64,000 nt of DNA, taken from Corynebacterium halotolerans YIM 70093 = DSM 44683. Its GTDB lineage: Bacteria; Actinomycetota; Actinomycetes; Mycobacteriales; Mycobacteriaceae. This document shows, piece after piece, positions 8,675-17,424 of the stretch. Position numbers and translations under genes: made by a program. Under the pieces are notes generated by a model. It was not told the DNA's origin, ran no database searches, and saw only the letters and a program-made list of their open reading frames with translations. The DNA is taken from the NCBI RefSeq assembly GCF_000341345.1, contig NC_020302.1, positions 1,406,075-1,470,074 on the forward strand. The letters run 5' to 3'. How positions within the stretch are numbered: position 1 is the stretch's first letter; every line of letters begins with the position of its first letter.

Positions 8675-9810
8675 GTGCCGCGTGTGTCCAGAAGAAGCCT
8701 GATGAAGATGAGTCTCGCGGGGGTGCTCGGCGCCTCGCTGCTGCTGACGGCCGGCTGCTCCGGCCGCACCCCGGTCGCCGGGGAGGCCGACGCCGCCTCG
8801 GCCGAGCAGATCATCGTTACGGACCAACGAGGGCAGGAGGTGGTCATCGACGGCCCCATCGACACCGCCGCCTTCGCCGTCATCCCCGCCCCGTCGATCT
8901 TCGCGGCGGTCGACCGCAGCTACGACAAGGTCGTCGGCATCAACCAGTCCACGCTGGTGGCCAACCGGCAGGGCATGTTCTCCACGATCTTCCCGGAATC
9001 CGCGGATTCCCCGACCATCTCCGGCTCCGACTTCGTCCCCAACGTGGAGACGATTCTCAACCTCGATCCGGACGTGGTGATCCAGTGGGGCGACATGGGC
9101 GAGGACGTGATCCAGCCGATCGAGGACGCCGGCTTCCCCGTGGTCGGGCTGGATTACGGCACCCAGGAGGACCTCGAGACCGGATCACGTTGTTCTCACA
9201 GCTGCTCCAGAAGCCGGAGCGCGGCGAGGAGATCATCGCCTGGCAGCACGAGCGTCGCGACGAGATCGCCGAACGCGTCGCCGCCACCGACCGGCCTGCC
9301 CCGCGTGCGATGATGCTCTCAGCCAAGGACGGCAACTTCACCACCTCCAACGGTCAGAGCTACGACGGGTTCCAGTACCCGTTGGCCGGCGTCGAGTTCC
9401 TCACCGAGGACTTCCTCTCCGAGTCCGGACAGGTCAACCCCGAGCAGATCCTGGAGTGGGATCCCGAGGTCATCCTGCTCTCCGGCTTCGACGACTCCAC
9501 CCCGGAGGACATCTACAACGACACCCGGCTGGCCGACGTCACCGCGGTCAAGGACAGGCGCGTCTACAAGAACCCGCTGGGCGCGTACCGCTGGCAGGTG
9601 CCCAGCGCGGAGTCGCCGCTGTACTGGCAGTGGCTCAACGAGGTGCTCTACCCGAACCAGGAACTGGCCCCCGAGGAGTCCCTGCGGACCCGGGTGAAGG
9701 AGGCCTTCGACGAACTCTACGGTTATGCGATCAGCGAGGACGAGATCGACGCCGTCCTGCGCTTCGACGTGAACGGAGGCTCCGCGGACTATGACCAGTT
9801 CGACCGCTGA
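8675..9810 (+). pseudogene. Iron-siderophore ABC transporter binding lipoprotein, frameshifted
   Basis: FepB/FecB-type lipoprotein that would capture ferric siderophore outside the membrane. It starts at GTG 8675 behind AAGGAG; the signal peptide ends in lipobox LTAGC. The first frame runs through VETILNLDPDVVIQWG to DLET, then shifts; the second continues ITLFSQLLQKPERG to the stop at 9808. A single missing T near 9181 (ACCTGG read as ACCGG) would give DLETWITLFSQ and restore one protein of about 378 residues. The second half is otherwise undamaged and overlaps the permease start by 20 bases, so the mutation is recent or a sequencing error. If real, uptake by this system is probably lost. 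Confidence 0.85.
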
Positions 9811-10867
9811 GCGGACCTACTCCGCTGCTGAACCGCGCCGTCGCAGGACCCTCAGTCCGCGGCTCGTGATCGCGGTGCTGGCGCTGCTGTGTCTGGGCTG
9901 CATGCTCGCGGCCCTGGCCATCGGCCGCTACTCCGTGCCCGTCAACGAGGTCCTGCGGATTCTCCTGAGCCCGCTCATCGATCTCGAGCAGACCTGGTAC
10001 GACTCGGAGTACGCCGCCGTCATGGACATCCGGTTGCCGCGCGTGCTCGTCTCCTGCATTGTCGGCGCCTCCCTGGCCCTGACCGGGGCCACGATGCAGG
10101 CGGCGTTCCAGAACCCGCTGGCCAGCTCCCAGATGCTGGGGGTGTCGGCGGGTGCCTCCTTCGGCGGCGTGCTGGCCATCCTCTTCGGCCTGGGCAGCGT
10201 CACGCTGGTCGCCGGAAGCTTCGTGGGCGGGGTGCTCGCCCTCGTCATCGTGCTGGGCATCTCCCGGCTCTCACCCGGCGCGCCGCTGCTGGTGATCGTG
10301 CTCGCCGGCCTGGTCGTCGGCGCCATGTTCAACGCCTTCGTCTCCTTCATCACTTATGTCGCGGATCCCTACGACACCCTGCCGTCGATCGTCTTCTGGC
10401 TCATGGGTTCACTCGCCGCGAGCGACATGTCGACGGTGCTGATCGCCCTGATTCCCGCCCTGGCCGGCGGAACCGTCGTGATGCTGCTGCGATGGCGGCT
10501 CAACATCCTGGCGCTGGGCGACGAGGACGCCCGTTCCCTCGGTGGCAACCCGCGTTGGACCCGCACGCTGCTGCTCGGCGTCGTCTCCCTGATGACGGCC
10601 GGTGCCGTCGCCGTCGCCGGCGTCATCGGCTGGGTCGGCCTGGTGATCCCGCATCTGGCGCGGATGCTCGTGGGCTCGGACAACCACTCCGTGATTCCGG
10701 CCAGCGCCCTGTTGGGTGCCGCGTACCTGACCCTGATCGACACGCTCTCGCGCACCGTCACCGACGCCGAACTGCCCATCGGCATCCTCACCGCCATTAT
10801 CGGCGCGCCCTTCTTCGTCCTGCTCCTCGTCCGCAACCGCAAGCAACTGTGGGGTTCCCATGACTGA
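9791..10867 (+). CDS. Iron-siderophore ABC transporter permease (FecCD family)
   Basis: A 358-residue inner-membrane permease with about nine or ten hydrophobic segments. FecCD/BtuC landmarks are visible: RLPRVLVSCIVGASLALTGA near residue 80, QNPLASSQMLGVSAGASFG, the GWVGLVIPHLARMLVG loop that contacts the ATPase near 280, and the terminal IGAPFFVLLLVRNR. Only one permease gene is present, so the transporter is probably a homodimer. It starts 20 bases inside the end of the binding-protein gene and overlaps the ATPase gene by 8 bases, indicating translational coupling. Confidence 0.93.
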   Translation: MTSSTAERTYSAAEPRRRRTLSPRLVIAVLALLCLGCMLAALAIGRYSVPVNEVLRILLSPLIDLEQTWYDSEYAAVMDIRLPRVLVSCIVGASLALTGATMQAAFQNPLASSQMLGVSAGASFGGVLAILFGLGSVTLVAGSFVGGVLALVIVLGISRLSPGAPLLVIVLAGLVVGAMFNAFVSFITYVADPYDTLPSIVFWLMGSLAASDMSTVLIALIPALAGGTVVMLLRWRLNILALGDEDARSLGGNPRWTRTLLLGVVSLMTAGAVAVAGVIGWVGLVIPHLARMLVGSDNHSVIPASALLGAAYLTLIDTLSRTVTDAELPIGILTAIIGAPFFVLLLVRNRKQLWGSHD

Positions 10868-11660
10868 CCGCAACGACACCGCACACCCCCGGCCCCTGCT
10901 CGAGGCGGACGGCCTGTCCTTCCGCTACGGCCGGGGCAGGTGGATCTTCCGTGACCTGAACCTGTCCCTGGTGCCGGGGGAGATTCTGGCTGTCCTCGGC
11001 CCCAACGCCCGCGGCAAGACCACCCTGCTCAAGACACTCAGCGGACTGCAGGAACCCGTCGAAGGCACCGTCACCTCCACGGAGGTGGGCTACGTCCCGC
11101 AGAGCCACGCCCCGGCCTTCGGACTGAGTGTGCTGGACATGGTGGTCATGGGCCGCGCCCGCCACATCCGCGCCCACCGCATGCCCGGCAAACAGGACCG
11201 GGCCACGGCCCGGTCCGCGCTGGAACGCATCGGTATCGCGGATCTCGCCGACCACAACTATCACGCCCTGTCGGGCGGACAGCGGCAGATGGTGCTCATC
11301 GCCCGCGCCCTGGCCTCGGAGTGCTCGGTGCTCGTGCTGGACGAACCCGCCTCCGCGCTCGACCTGCGCAACCAGGCCCGGGTGCTCACCTGCCTGCGTG
11401 CGCTGGCCGATGAGGGCATGGGGATCGTGATGACCACCCACCACCCGGACCACGCCCTGCAGATCGCCGAACGCAGCCTGCTGTTCGTCGGCCCGGAGGA
11501 ACTGGCCGTGGGCACCACCACCGGCCTGCTGCGGGAGGAGACCCTCTCCGAGCTCTACGGGCTCGGCATAGCGCTGTCGGACCTGCGGGTCGGGGAGAAC
11601 CACCGCCGGGTCATCGTCCCGGACTTCGGCCCCTCCCTGCACACCGTGCCCACCTGCTGA
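10860..11660 (+). CDS. Iron-siderophore ABC transporter ATP-binding protein
   Basis: A 266-residue cytoplasmic ATPase of the FecE/FepC group that powers the permease upstream. Motifs in order: Walker A GPNARGKTT (an Ala where Gly is more usual, still a valid G-x4-GKT), Q-loop VPQSHAP, signature LSGGQRQMVLIARAL, Walker B VLVLDEPASALD and switch histidine TTHHPDHA. It is part of the DtxR-box operon. After its stop a 60-base gap with a 12-base repeat precedes the next gene. Confidence 0.94.
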   Translation: MTDRNDTAHPRPLLEADGLSFRYGRGRWIFRDLNLSLVPGEILAVLGPNARGKTTLLKTLSGLQEPVEGTVTSTEVGYVPQSHAPAFGLSVLDMVVMGRARHIRAHRMPGKQDRATARSALERIGIADLADHNYHALSGGQRQMVLIARALASECSVLVLDEPASALDLRNQARVLTCLRALADEGMGIVMTTHHPDHALQIAERSLLFVGPEELAVGTTTGLLREETLSELYGLGIALSDLRVGENHRRVIVPDFGPSLHTVPTC

Positions 11661-11668
11661 CCCCGCAC

Positions 11669-11704
11669 GAGACCCAGACAGAGACCCATACCGAGACCCA
11701 CCCA
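11669..11704 (+). repeat. Three tandem 12-base repeats (GAGACCCA core)
   Basis: GAGACCCA recurs at 11669, 11681 and 11693, exactly 12 bases apart, between the ATPase gene and the next operon gene. It may be a slippage product or an RNA/protein binding spacer; function unknown. Confidence 0.7.
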
Positions 11705-11720
11705 GACAGAAAGACATGCC

Positions 11721-12398
11721 ATGAACAATCCGGTGATCAGACTGGTCGGAAGACCGGTCGCGGAGCCCGAACCCGGCCAGGAACCGCTCTTCCACGATGT
11801 CGACGTCTATGACCTCGAATATCTCGACTGGTCGGGGACACGGGGCGTGATCATTACCGGGGACGTGGACCAGCTCCACCTCCTCGGGCACCGCGGTCTG
11901 CTGAACGACTTCGTCCGTCATGGCGGGCGGGTCCTCATCAACGGCCACGTGCAGCGCCCCTTCCTCGAGAGCCTGGGCACCTGGCGCCGACTCGACTACC
12001 GCGGCCCGGACGACCTGGCCCTGACCCGCCTGGTCGATCACCCCGTGTGGCGCGGCGTCGACCTGTTGCGCCTGCAGTTCACGCTGGGCGCCGGCCGCGC
12101 ACCTGAGGAGGGCCTGGCAGACGAGGCGCAGCTGCGCTCAGAGGGCGTGGCCGGATTCTACGGCCGCGGCTACCTCCTGCCGCTGCCGGAGGGCGCCCGT
12201 GTGATCAACGGCCTCGGTCCGCTCCGCGCGCCGATCGACGTGGAGTACCCGCTCGGCAACGGACACGTCCTGGTCCACTGCGGCAATGACCTCGAGCACT
12301 TCGCCGCCCCGGAACGTGGCAGCACCCACCTGGCCGAACAGCTGCACGCCTGGCTCGCCGGCCGCATCAGCCCCACCGACCCCGCCCAGGAGGCGTAG
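11721..12398 (+). CDS. Uncharacterised protein of the iron operon (possible GATase1-like fold), copy A
   Basis: I do not recognise a named family for this 225-residue, apparently cytoplasmic protein (no signal peptide or membrane segment). The layout resembles class I glutamine-amidotransferase or ThuA-like folds: a strand then turn at GVIITGDVDQLHLL, then FVRHGGRVLINGHVQ, later DHPVWRGVD, and a closing GHVLVHCGNDLEHF before a helix ending LHAWLAG. The nucleophile cysteine of amidases is not evident. It shares this order with the next gene, so the two look like distant paralogues. It follows the ATPase gene by 60 bases and the next gene starts directly at its stop, so it probably belongs to the iron-regulated operon. 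Confidence 0.7.
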   Translation: MNNPVIRLVGRPVAEPEPGQEPLFHDVDVYDLEYLDWSGTRGVIITGDVDQLHLLGHRGLLNDFVRHGGRVLINGHVQRPFLESLGTWRRLDYRGPDDLALTRLVDHPVWRGVDLLRLQFTLGAGRAPEEGLADEAQLRSEGVAGFYGRGYLLPLPEGARVINGLGPLRAPIDVEYPLGNGHVLVHCGNDLEHFAAPERGSTHLAEQLHAWLAGRISPTDPAQEA

Positions 12399-13064
12399 AT
12401 GCCCACCTCTGCAACGCGCTCCGGCATGCCGGGGATCGTGGTCATCCACGGCGGCACACACTCCCAGCTGGCCACTCTCGCGGACCCGGCGCTGCAGGTC
12501 TACCGCATCACCCCGGTCCACGTCCGGCACGTCCACCGGCACACGGACACGCTGCACAGCGCGGACGTGATCGTGGTGGCGGACCGGCTGCGCCGGGATC
12601 TGCTTCTCGACGCCGCGCCCCACCTCCTCGCCGCGCACGACAACGGGACTGACCTGGTCGTCCTCGGCGAGAACCACGCGGGGGAGTGGGTGCCGGGAAT
12701 CACGCACGACACCCGTCCCACCATCTTCTGGTGGTGGCGCACCGGCGAGGACTCCCGCATCCGCCCGGTCGCCCCGGAGCACCCCGCATGGGAGATCTTC
12801 AGCCGACGGTCCACGGTGTGGCACTACCACGGCGTCGTGCACGGTGGTCCGGCGGCCACGAGCCTGGTGGATCTGCTCACCCCGGAGGGGGAACGGGACG
12901 GCTCCCTGCTGCTGGTCGATGAGTCGCGCCGGGCCCGGCTCCTGGTGGCCACGATGGATCCGTTCTACCACCACGGCTCGGGGTTCATGCCCGGCGCCAC
13001 CCAGCTCCTGCACGCCGTCCTCCAGTGGGCCACCCGTCCTGGGGACCGGGAAGGCACCCGCTAG
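12399..13064 (+). CDS. Uncharacterised protein of the iron operon (possible GATase1-like fold), copy B
   Basis: A 221-residue protein whose ATG directly follows the stop of copy A, with AGGAGG inside copy A as its ribosome site. It begins with a strand (GIVVIHGGTHSQL) and has SADVIVVADRL, AAHDNGTDLVVLGENHAGEW, EHPAWEIF and a closing RLLVATMDPFYHHGSG before a helix ending VLQWA, in the same order as copy A. It is rich in His and Trp (FWWWRTG, WHYHGVVHGG). No known catalytic triad is seen. Role unknown; operon position suggests work with imported iron or siderophore, for example release or modification, but this is inference. Confidence 0.7.
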   Translation: MPTSATRSGMPGIVVIHGGTHSQLATLADPALQVYRITPVHVRHVHRHTDTLHSADVIVVADRLRRDLLLDAAPHLLAAHDNGTDLVVLGENHAGEWVPGITHDTRPTIFWWWRTGEDSRIRPVAPEHPAWEIFSRRSTVWHYHGVVHGGPAATSLVDLLTPEGERDGSLLLVDESRRARLLVATMDPFYHHGSGFMPGATQLLHAVLQWATRPGDREGTR

Positions 13065-13106
13065 ACAATAAGGAGCGGAAGCCCGTCCGCGCCCCCCTCC
13101 CCAACC

Positions 13107-13134
13107 ACACCCGTCCGGGTTCCCGGGCGGGTGT
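13107..13134 (+). terminator. Hairpin after the iron operon
   Basis: A 13-bp stem (ACACCCGTCCGGG against CCCGGGCGGGTGT) with a 2-base loop, 43 bases after the last gene of the operon. There is no T run, so efficiency is uncertain. Confidence 0.55.
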
Positions 13135-13247
13135 CGTCCCGTCCGGTGGGCCCCTGACCCTTAGACTCGTCCGGGGCGTTTCATGGAAACCGAGTCGAGT
13201 TCCCCCTCCGGGGAGCTGACCTTGATTGAGGAGTGTGCAGGGACCAC

Positions 13248-14849
13248 ATGAAGAAACTGACTGCCGTTGTCGCGGTGGGCACGACGATCACCCTCCTGGC
13301 CGGATGCACCACCTCCGGCTCATCCGGGAGTAACGGGGAGACGCAGGCCCAGGGCTCCGACGGGCCGCCCGCCCTCGAGCTGGCCTCCTCCGAGGTGATC
13401 TCCGATTCGGACGGCTCCGGCATCGAGGCCTCGCAGCGGCTCTTCGAGAACTCCGGGACCGTCGTGCTCGCCGGCCCCACCCCGGAGGATCAGCTGCGCG
13501 CGGCCTCCATCGCGGTGGCCGCCGGCGCCCCGATGCTCTCCGCCGACGCCGACCGGGCCGCGCTGGTCGAGGAGATCGAGCGGCTGGGTGCCGCGCGCGT
13601 CGTCACCGTCGGTGAGGTCGGCGACGTCACGACGCTGGGCGAGGAGGGCGACGTCGAGATCGTCGACGGCGCGGCCACCGACCGGGAGGTCGAAACCCGG
13701 CCGGTGAACAGCGAGGCGGAGATCACCGCCGCCGTCGCCGGTCTCGACGCGTCCGAGCCGCAGCTGCTCACCGTCGGCTGGGGGCAGGCCCCCGCGCCGG
13801 TGGCGGGGCTGCCCGAGGTCGAGCACACCGAGCACCCCCTCCAGATGCCCCCGATGCTCGCCACCGCGGAGACCGGTGCGGCGGCCGTCGCCACGGCGCG
13901 TGCGGCGGGTGCCGACGTCACGGTGCTCGCGGTCGCGGACCCGCGCATCAGCAGCGAGTCCATGGAGCTCGTCTCCGACCAGGACGTTCTGGCGCTGGGT
14001 CAGCAGTTCGGCACCGATGAGGAGTTCTCCGAGCTCATCGACCTCGCCGACAACGGCGAGCTGCCGGGTGGCGGCGGCCTGGTCTTCCCGGGTCGTCGCA
14101 TGATCGCGTTCTACGGCCACCCCTCCGGGCCCGCGCTGGGCGTGATGGGCGAGCAGCCCCCGGCTGAGGCGGTCGCCCGGGTGGAGGAGCACGTGGAGAA
14201 CTACCAGGCCCTGGTGAACGAGCCCGTCATCCCCGCCTTCGAGATCATCGCGACGGTCGCCTCTGAGTTCCCCGGCGAGGACGGCAACTACTCCAATGAG
14301 TTCTCCGTCGAGGATCTCCGCCCCTATGTTGACGCCATCATCGACGCCGGCGGGTATGCGGTGCTGGATCTGCAGCCGGGCCAGGCCTCCTTCCTGGAGC
14401 AGGCCAAGCTGTATGAGGAGCTGCTGCTGCACCCGAATGTCGGCCTGGCGCTGGACCCGGAGTGGAACCTGCAGCCCGGGGAGCAGCCGATGCAGCGGAT
14501 CGGGCACGCCGAGGCGCACGAGGTCAATGAGGTCTCCGAGTGGTTGGCGAATCTGGTCCGGGAGAATGACCTGCCGCAGAAGGCTCTGGTCCTGCACCAG
14601 TTCCAGCTGCAGATGCTGCGCGACCGGGAGCAGATCAACACCGATCATCCGGAACTGGCCTTCGTGCTCCACGCCGACGGCAACGGCGTTCCGGAGCAGA
14701 AGTTCGACACCTGGAACGTCCTCCGACAGGGACTGTCCGAGGACTACTTCATGGCCTGGAAGAACTTCATCGACGAGGATTCGCCGATGTTCACCCCGGA
14801 GCAGACCTACGACATCGAACCCCGCCCCTGGTTCGTCTCCTATCAGTAG
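13248..14849 (+). CDS. Lipoprotein with cell-wall-binding-repeat-2-like domain and long C-terminal domain
   Basis: A 533-residue exported protein. The ATG at 13248 begins MKKLTAVVAVGTTITLLAGC, a lipoprotein signal with lipobox LLAGC. Residues about 60-265 are CWB2-like (SGTVVLAGPTPEDQLRAAS, APMLSADAD, EEIERLGAARVVTVGEVG) and match the lipoprotein at 3207-4106. Residues about 280-533 (FPGRRMIAFYGHPSGPALGV, then YAVLDLQPGQASFLEQ, LALDPEWNL, KALVLHQFQ) look like a separate globular, possibly barrel-shaped domain absent from the shorter paralogue. No catalytic function can be assigned. The gene stands alone between two hairpins. Confidence 0.82.
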   Translation: MKKLTAVVAVGTTITLLAGCTTSGSSGSNGETQAQGSDGPPALELASSEVISDSDGSGIEASQRLFENSGTVVLAGPTPEDQLRAASIAVAAGAPMLSADADRAALVEEIERLGAARVVTVGEVGDVTTLGEEGDVEIVDGAATDREVETRPVNSEAEITAAVAGLDASEPQLLTVGWGQAPAPVAGLPEVEHTEHPLQMPPMLATAETGAAAVATARAAGADVTVLAVADPRISSESMELVSDQDVLALGQQFGTDEEFSELIDLADNGELPGGGGLVFPGRRMIAFYGHPSGPALGVMGEQPPAEAVARVEEHVENYQALVNEPVIPAFEIIATVASEFPGEDGNYSNEFSVEDLRPYVDAIIDAGGYAVLDLQPGQASFLEQAKLYEELLLHPNVGLALDPEWNLQPGEQPMQRIGHAEAHEVNEVSEWLANLVRENDLPQKALVLHQFQLQMLRDREQINTDHPELAFVLHADGNGVPEQKFDTWNVLRQGLSEDYFMAWKNFIDEDSPMFTPEQTYDIEPRPWFVSYQ

Positions 14850-14874
14850 CCGGCGTGCCAGAGAATTCCCGCCG

Positions 14875-14902
14875 AACCCGTCCGTGCCCCGAGCGGGTTT
14901 TC
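14875..14902 (+). terminator. Probable terminator after the CWB2-like lipoprotein
   Basis: AACCCG pairs with CGGGTT, followed by TTTTCT. The stem is short (6 bp) with a 13-base loop, so this is a weaker call. It merges into the promoter of the next gene. Confidence 0.45.
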
Positions 14903-14908
14903 TACTGT
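14903..14908 (+). promoter_or_regulatory. -10 hexamer TACTGT, leaderless start at 14916
   Basis: TACTGT ends 7 bases before the ATG at 14916. The upstream GTG at 14907 overlaps the hexamer, so 14916 is the better start. Confidence 0.5.
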
Positions 14909-14915
14909 GGAGGCC

Positions 14916-16769
14916 ATGAGCATCGAACTCGAGGAGGTCCGCGACTTCCTCGCCGACCACGAGCCCTTCATGCGGCTGCCCGCCGAGGAACTCGATCGGT
15001 TGCCCGCCCTGATGACCATGCGTTACGTCCGGCGCGGCGAGACCGTCATCCACCGCGGGGCACCCAATGACTCCCTCCACATCATCCGTTCCGGGGCCAT
15101 CGACGTCATCGGCAAGGGTGACCTGCTGCTCGACCGGCGCGACACCGGCAGCAGCTTCGGTTACTCCACGCTGACGGGGGAGAACCCCTCGCGCTACAAC
15201 ATGGTCGCCGTGGAGGACAGTCTGCTCATCGAGCTGCCGCGCGAGGAGTTCCTCGCCCTGGGCGAGCGCAACCCGGACATCATGCGTTTCTTCTCCTCCC
15301 AGTCGCGCCGCATCCGCGCGGCCGCAGAGGAACTGCGCAAGAGCGCCTCCTCGGAGGTGCTGCGTACGAGGCTGGGGGAGTTCAAGATCCCCGAACCGAA
15401 GGGCACGTCCCCGCGCACCTCCATCCGCGACGCCGCCCGGATGATGGAGGAATCCAACGTCTCCTCCCTGTTGATCATCGAGGACGGCGGGCTCCGCGGC
15501 ATCGTCACCGACCGTGATCTGCGCGGCCGGGTCGTCGCCACCGGTCTCGGCATCGACCTGCCGGTCTCCGAGATCATGACCCCCGATCCACGAACCGTCA
15601 GCTCCGACAGCCTGGCCTTCGAGGCGATGCTGTTCATGGCGGAGCTGTCGATCCACCACCTGCCGATCGTCGACGACGGCGAGGTCACCGGCATCGTCAC
15701 CACCGCCGACATCATGCGGTTGCTGCGCCACGACCCGATCTATCTCACCGCCGATCTGACCAGGAGAAATTCTCCTGATGAGCTCATCGACTCCTACTCA
15801 CGGGCCTCCGAGGTCGCCGCCCGCTTCATCGACCGCGGCGCCTCCGCCGAGGAGACCGCCGGACTGATGACCATCGCGGCCGACGCCCTGGCCCGTCGGC
15901 TGCTCACCATCGCCGAGGAGCGCTTCGGCGCCCCGCCGGTGCCCTACGCCTTCGTGGTCCTGGGTTCCCAGGGCCGGCGCGAGATGGGGCTGGCCTCCGA
16001 CCAGGACAACGCCCTGGTGCTCTCCGACGACTACGACGAGGCCGCCCACGGTGAATACTTCGCCCGGCTGAGCAGTTTCGTGTGCCAGGGGCTCGACACC
16101 GCCGGGCAGGTGCTGTGCCCCGGCGACATGATGGCCTCCAACCCGCAGTGGCGCCAGAGTGTGAGCCAGTGGGAGGACACCTTCCACACCTGGGTGACCG
16201 CCCCGGAGGCCGACGCCCTGCTGCACGCGCAGACCTTCTTCGACTTCCGCGCCATCCACGGGGACCGGACGCTCGCCGACGCCGTCCACGCCTCCGCCGT
16301 GAACATGGGGCAGGGCTCCCGGCGCCTGCACGCCCACCTGGCCAGTCTGGCCGCCCGCCGTGAGCCACCGCTGACCTTCTTCCGCGGGCTCGTCGTCGAC
16401 CGCTCGGGCCAGTACGCCAACACCCTCAACGTGAAGAAGGGCGGGACCGCCGGCATCGTGCAGATGGCCCGTATCTTCGCCATCAGCGCGGGCATCGAGG
16501 CCGTCGGCACGCGCCAGCGTCTGACCCAGTCCGCCGGGGTGTCCGTCTCCGAACGCGGCGCGCAGGACCTGCTCGACGCCTTCGAGTACCTGCGCATGAT
16601 CACCCTGCGTCACCAGGCGGAGCAGCTGCGCCTCGGCGAGGACCCCGACTACAACATCGACCCGAAGCAGCTGTCGAAGATGGACCGGGACCACCTGCGC
16701 GACAGCTTCCAGATCATCAAGAACATGCAGAACGCCCTGGCCACCAGGTACCCGGTCAGGAGCATCTGA
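14916..16769 (+). CDS. Cyclic-nucleotide-binding/CBS/DUF294 nucleotidyltransferase-like regulator
   Basis: A 617-residue cytoplasmic protein. Order: cNMP-binding domain (about 15-130; RRGETVIHRGAPNDSLHIIRSGAI), paired CBS domains (about 165-280; ESNVSSLLIIEDGGLRGIVTDRDL and HHLPIVDDGEVTGIVTTADI), then a DUF294 nucleotidyltransferase-like domain (about 300-450) with GSQGRREMGLASDQDNALV, the Gly-Ser and Asp pattern of GlnD-type enzymes, and the DUF294 C-terminal substrate domain to 617. The family is usually read as a ligand-sensing signalling protein; its substrate is unknown. Its stop overlaps the start of an exonuclease gene (TGATG), a pairing I recall from other bacteria. Confidence 0.9.
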   Translation: MSIELEEVRDFLADHEPFMRLPAEELDRLPALMTMRYVRRGETVIHRGAPNDSLHIIRSGAIDVIGKGDLLLDRRDTGSSFGYSTLTGENPSRYNMVAVEDSLLIELPREEFLALGERNPDIMRFFSSQSRRIRAAAEELRKSASSEVLRTRLGEFKIPEPKGTSPRTSIRDAARMMEESNVSSLLIIEDGGLRGIVTDRDLRGRVVATGLGIDLPVSEIMTPDPRTVSSDSLAFEAMLFMAELSIHHLPIVDDGEVTGIVTTADIMRLLRHDPIYLTADLTRRNSPDELIDSYSRASEVAARFIDRGASAEETAGLMTIAADALARRLLTIAEERFGAPPVPYAFVVLGSQGRREMGLASDQDNALVLSDDYDEAAHGEYFARLSSFVCQGLDTAGQVLCPGDMMASNPQWRQSVSQWEDTFHTWVTAPEADALLHAQTFFDFRAIHGDRTLADAVHASAVNMGQGSRRLHAHLASLAARREPPLTFFRGLVVDRSGQYANTLNVKKGGTAGIVQMARIFAISAGIEAVGTRQRLTQSAGVSVSERGAQDLLDAFEYLRMITLRHQAEQLRLGEDPDYNIDPKQLSKMDRDHLRDSFQIIKNMQNALATRYPVRSI

Positions 16770-17407
16770 TGGCACTGTTCCGCCGGGAGAGACCCACCGG
16801 ACCGCTCGCAGATTTTGCCGCCGTCCCCGCCCCGGAGCCGCGGACCCCGCTCGAGGACCTGCCGGTGCTGGCCGTCGACGTCGAGACGACCGGTCTCAAG
16901 CCGAAACGGGACACGTTGCTGTCCATCGGCTGGGTGCCGGTCAACGGCGACGTCATCGATCTCTCGGGGGCCGGCTACGTCGTCCTGCAGGGCGGGGACG
17001 TGGGGGACTCGGCGACCATCCACCACCTCACCGACGACCAGGTGGCCCTCGGCGTCGACACGCCCACGGCGCTGGCGATGCTGCTCGAGGCACTGGCCGG
17101 GCGGGCGATGGTGGCGCACTTCGCGGCCATGGAGACCGGGTTCCTCTCGCACGCCTGCCGCCGCCACTTCGGGGCCGGGCTCCGGGTGCCGGTGATCGAC
17201 ACCTTCGCCCTGGAGCGCCGCCGCATGGAGCGCATCGGCACCTATCCCCGCGGCGAGGATCTGCGGCTCCCGCGGGTGCGGCGGCGTTACGGTCTGCCGT
17301 TCTACCGCAGCCACAACGCCCTGACCGACGCCCTGGGCTGCGCGGAGCTCTACCTGGCGTTCAAGGCCCACGCCGCCTCCTCGACCCTGAAGGACCTGCA
17401 GGGGTAG
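16769..17407 (+). CDS. DnaQ-like 3'-5' exonuclease (Pol III epsilon family)
   Basis: A 212-residue DEDDh exonuclease. Motif Exo I is VLAVDVETTGL (Asp and Glu), Exo II region VAHFAAMETGFL, and Exo III SHNALTDALGCAELYL (His and Asp). It lacks the extra domains of a full polymerase subunit, so it probably trims or degrades nucleic acid on its own. Its ATG shares bases with the stop of the DUF294 gene, so the two are translationally coupled and may act in one pathway. I recall a similar gene (called dnaQ2) at this place in C. glutamicum. Confidence 0.88.
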   Translation: MALFRRERPTGPLADFAAVPAPEPRTPLEDLPVLAVDVETTGLKPKRDTLLSIGWVPVNGDVIDLSGAGYVVLQGGDVGDSATIHHLTDDQVALGVDTPTALAMLLEALAGRAMVAHFAAMETGFLSHACRRHFGAGLRVPVIDTFALERRRMERIGTYPRGEDLRLPRVRRRYGLPFYRSHNALTDALGCAELYLAFKAHAASSTLKDLQG

Positions 17408-17424
17408 GGCAGCGGTGGGGGATG

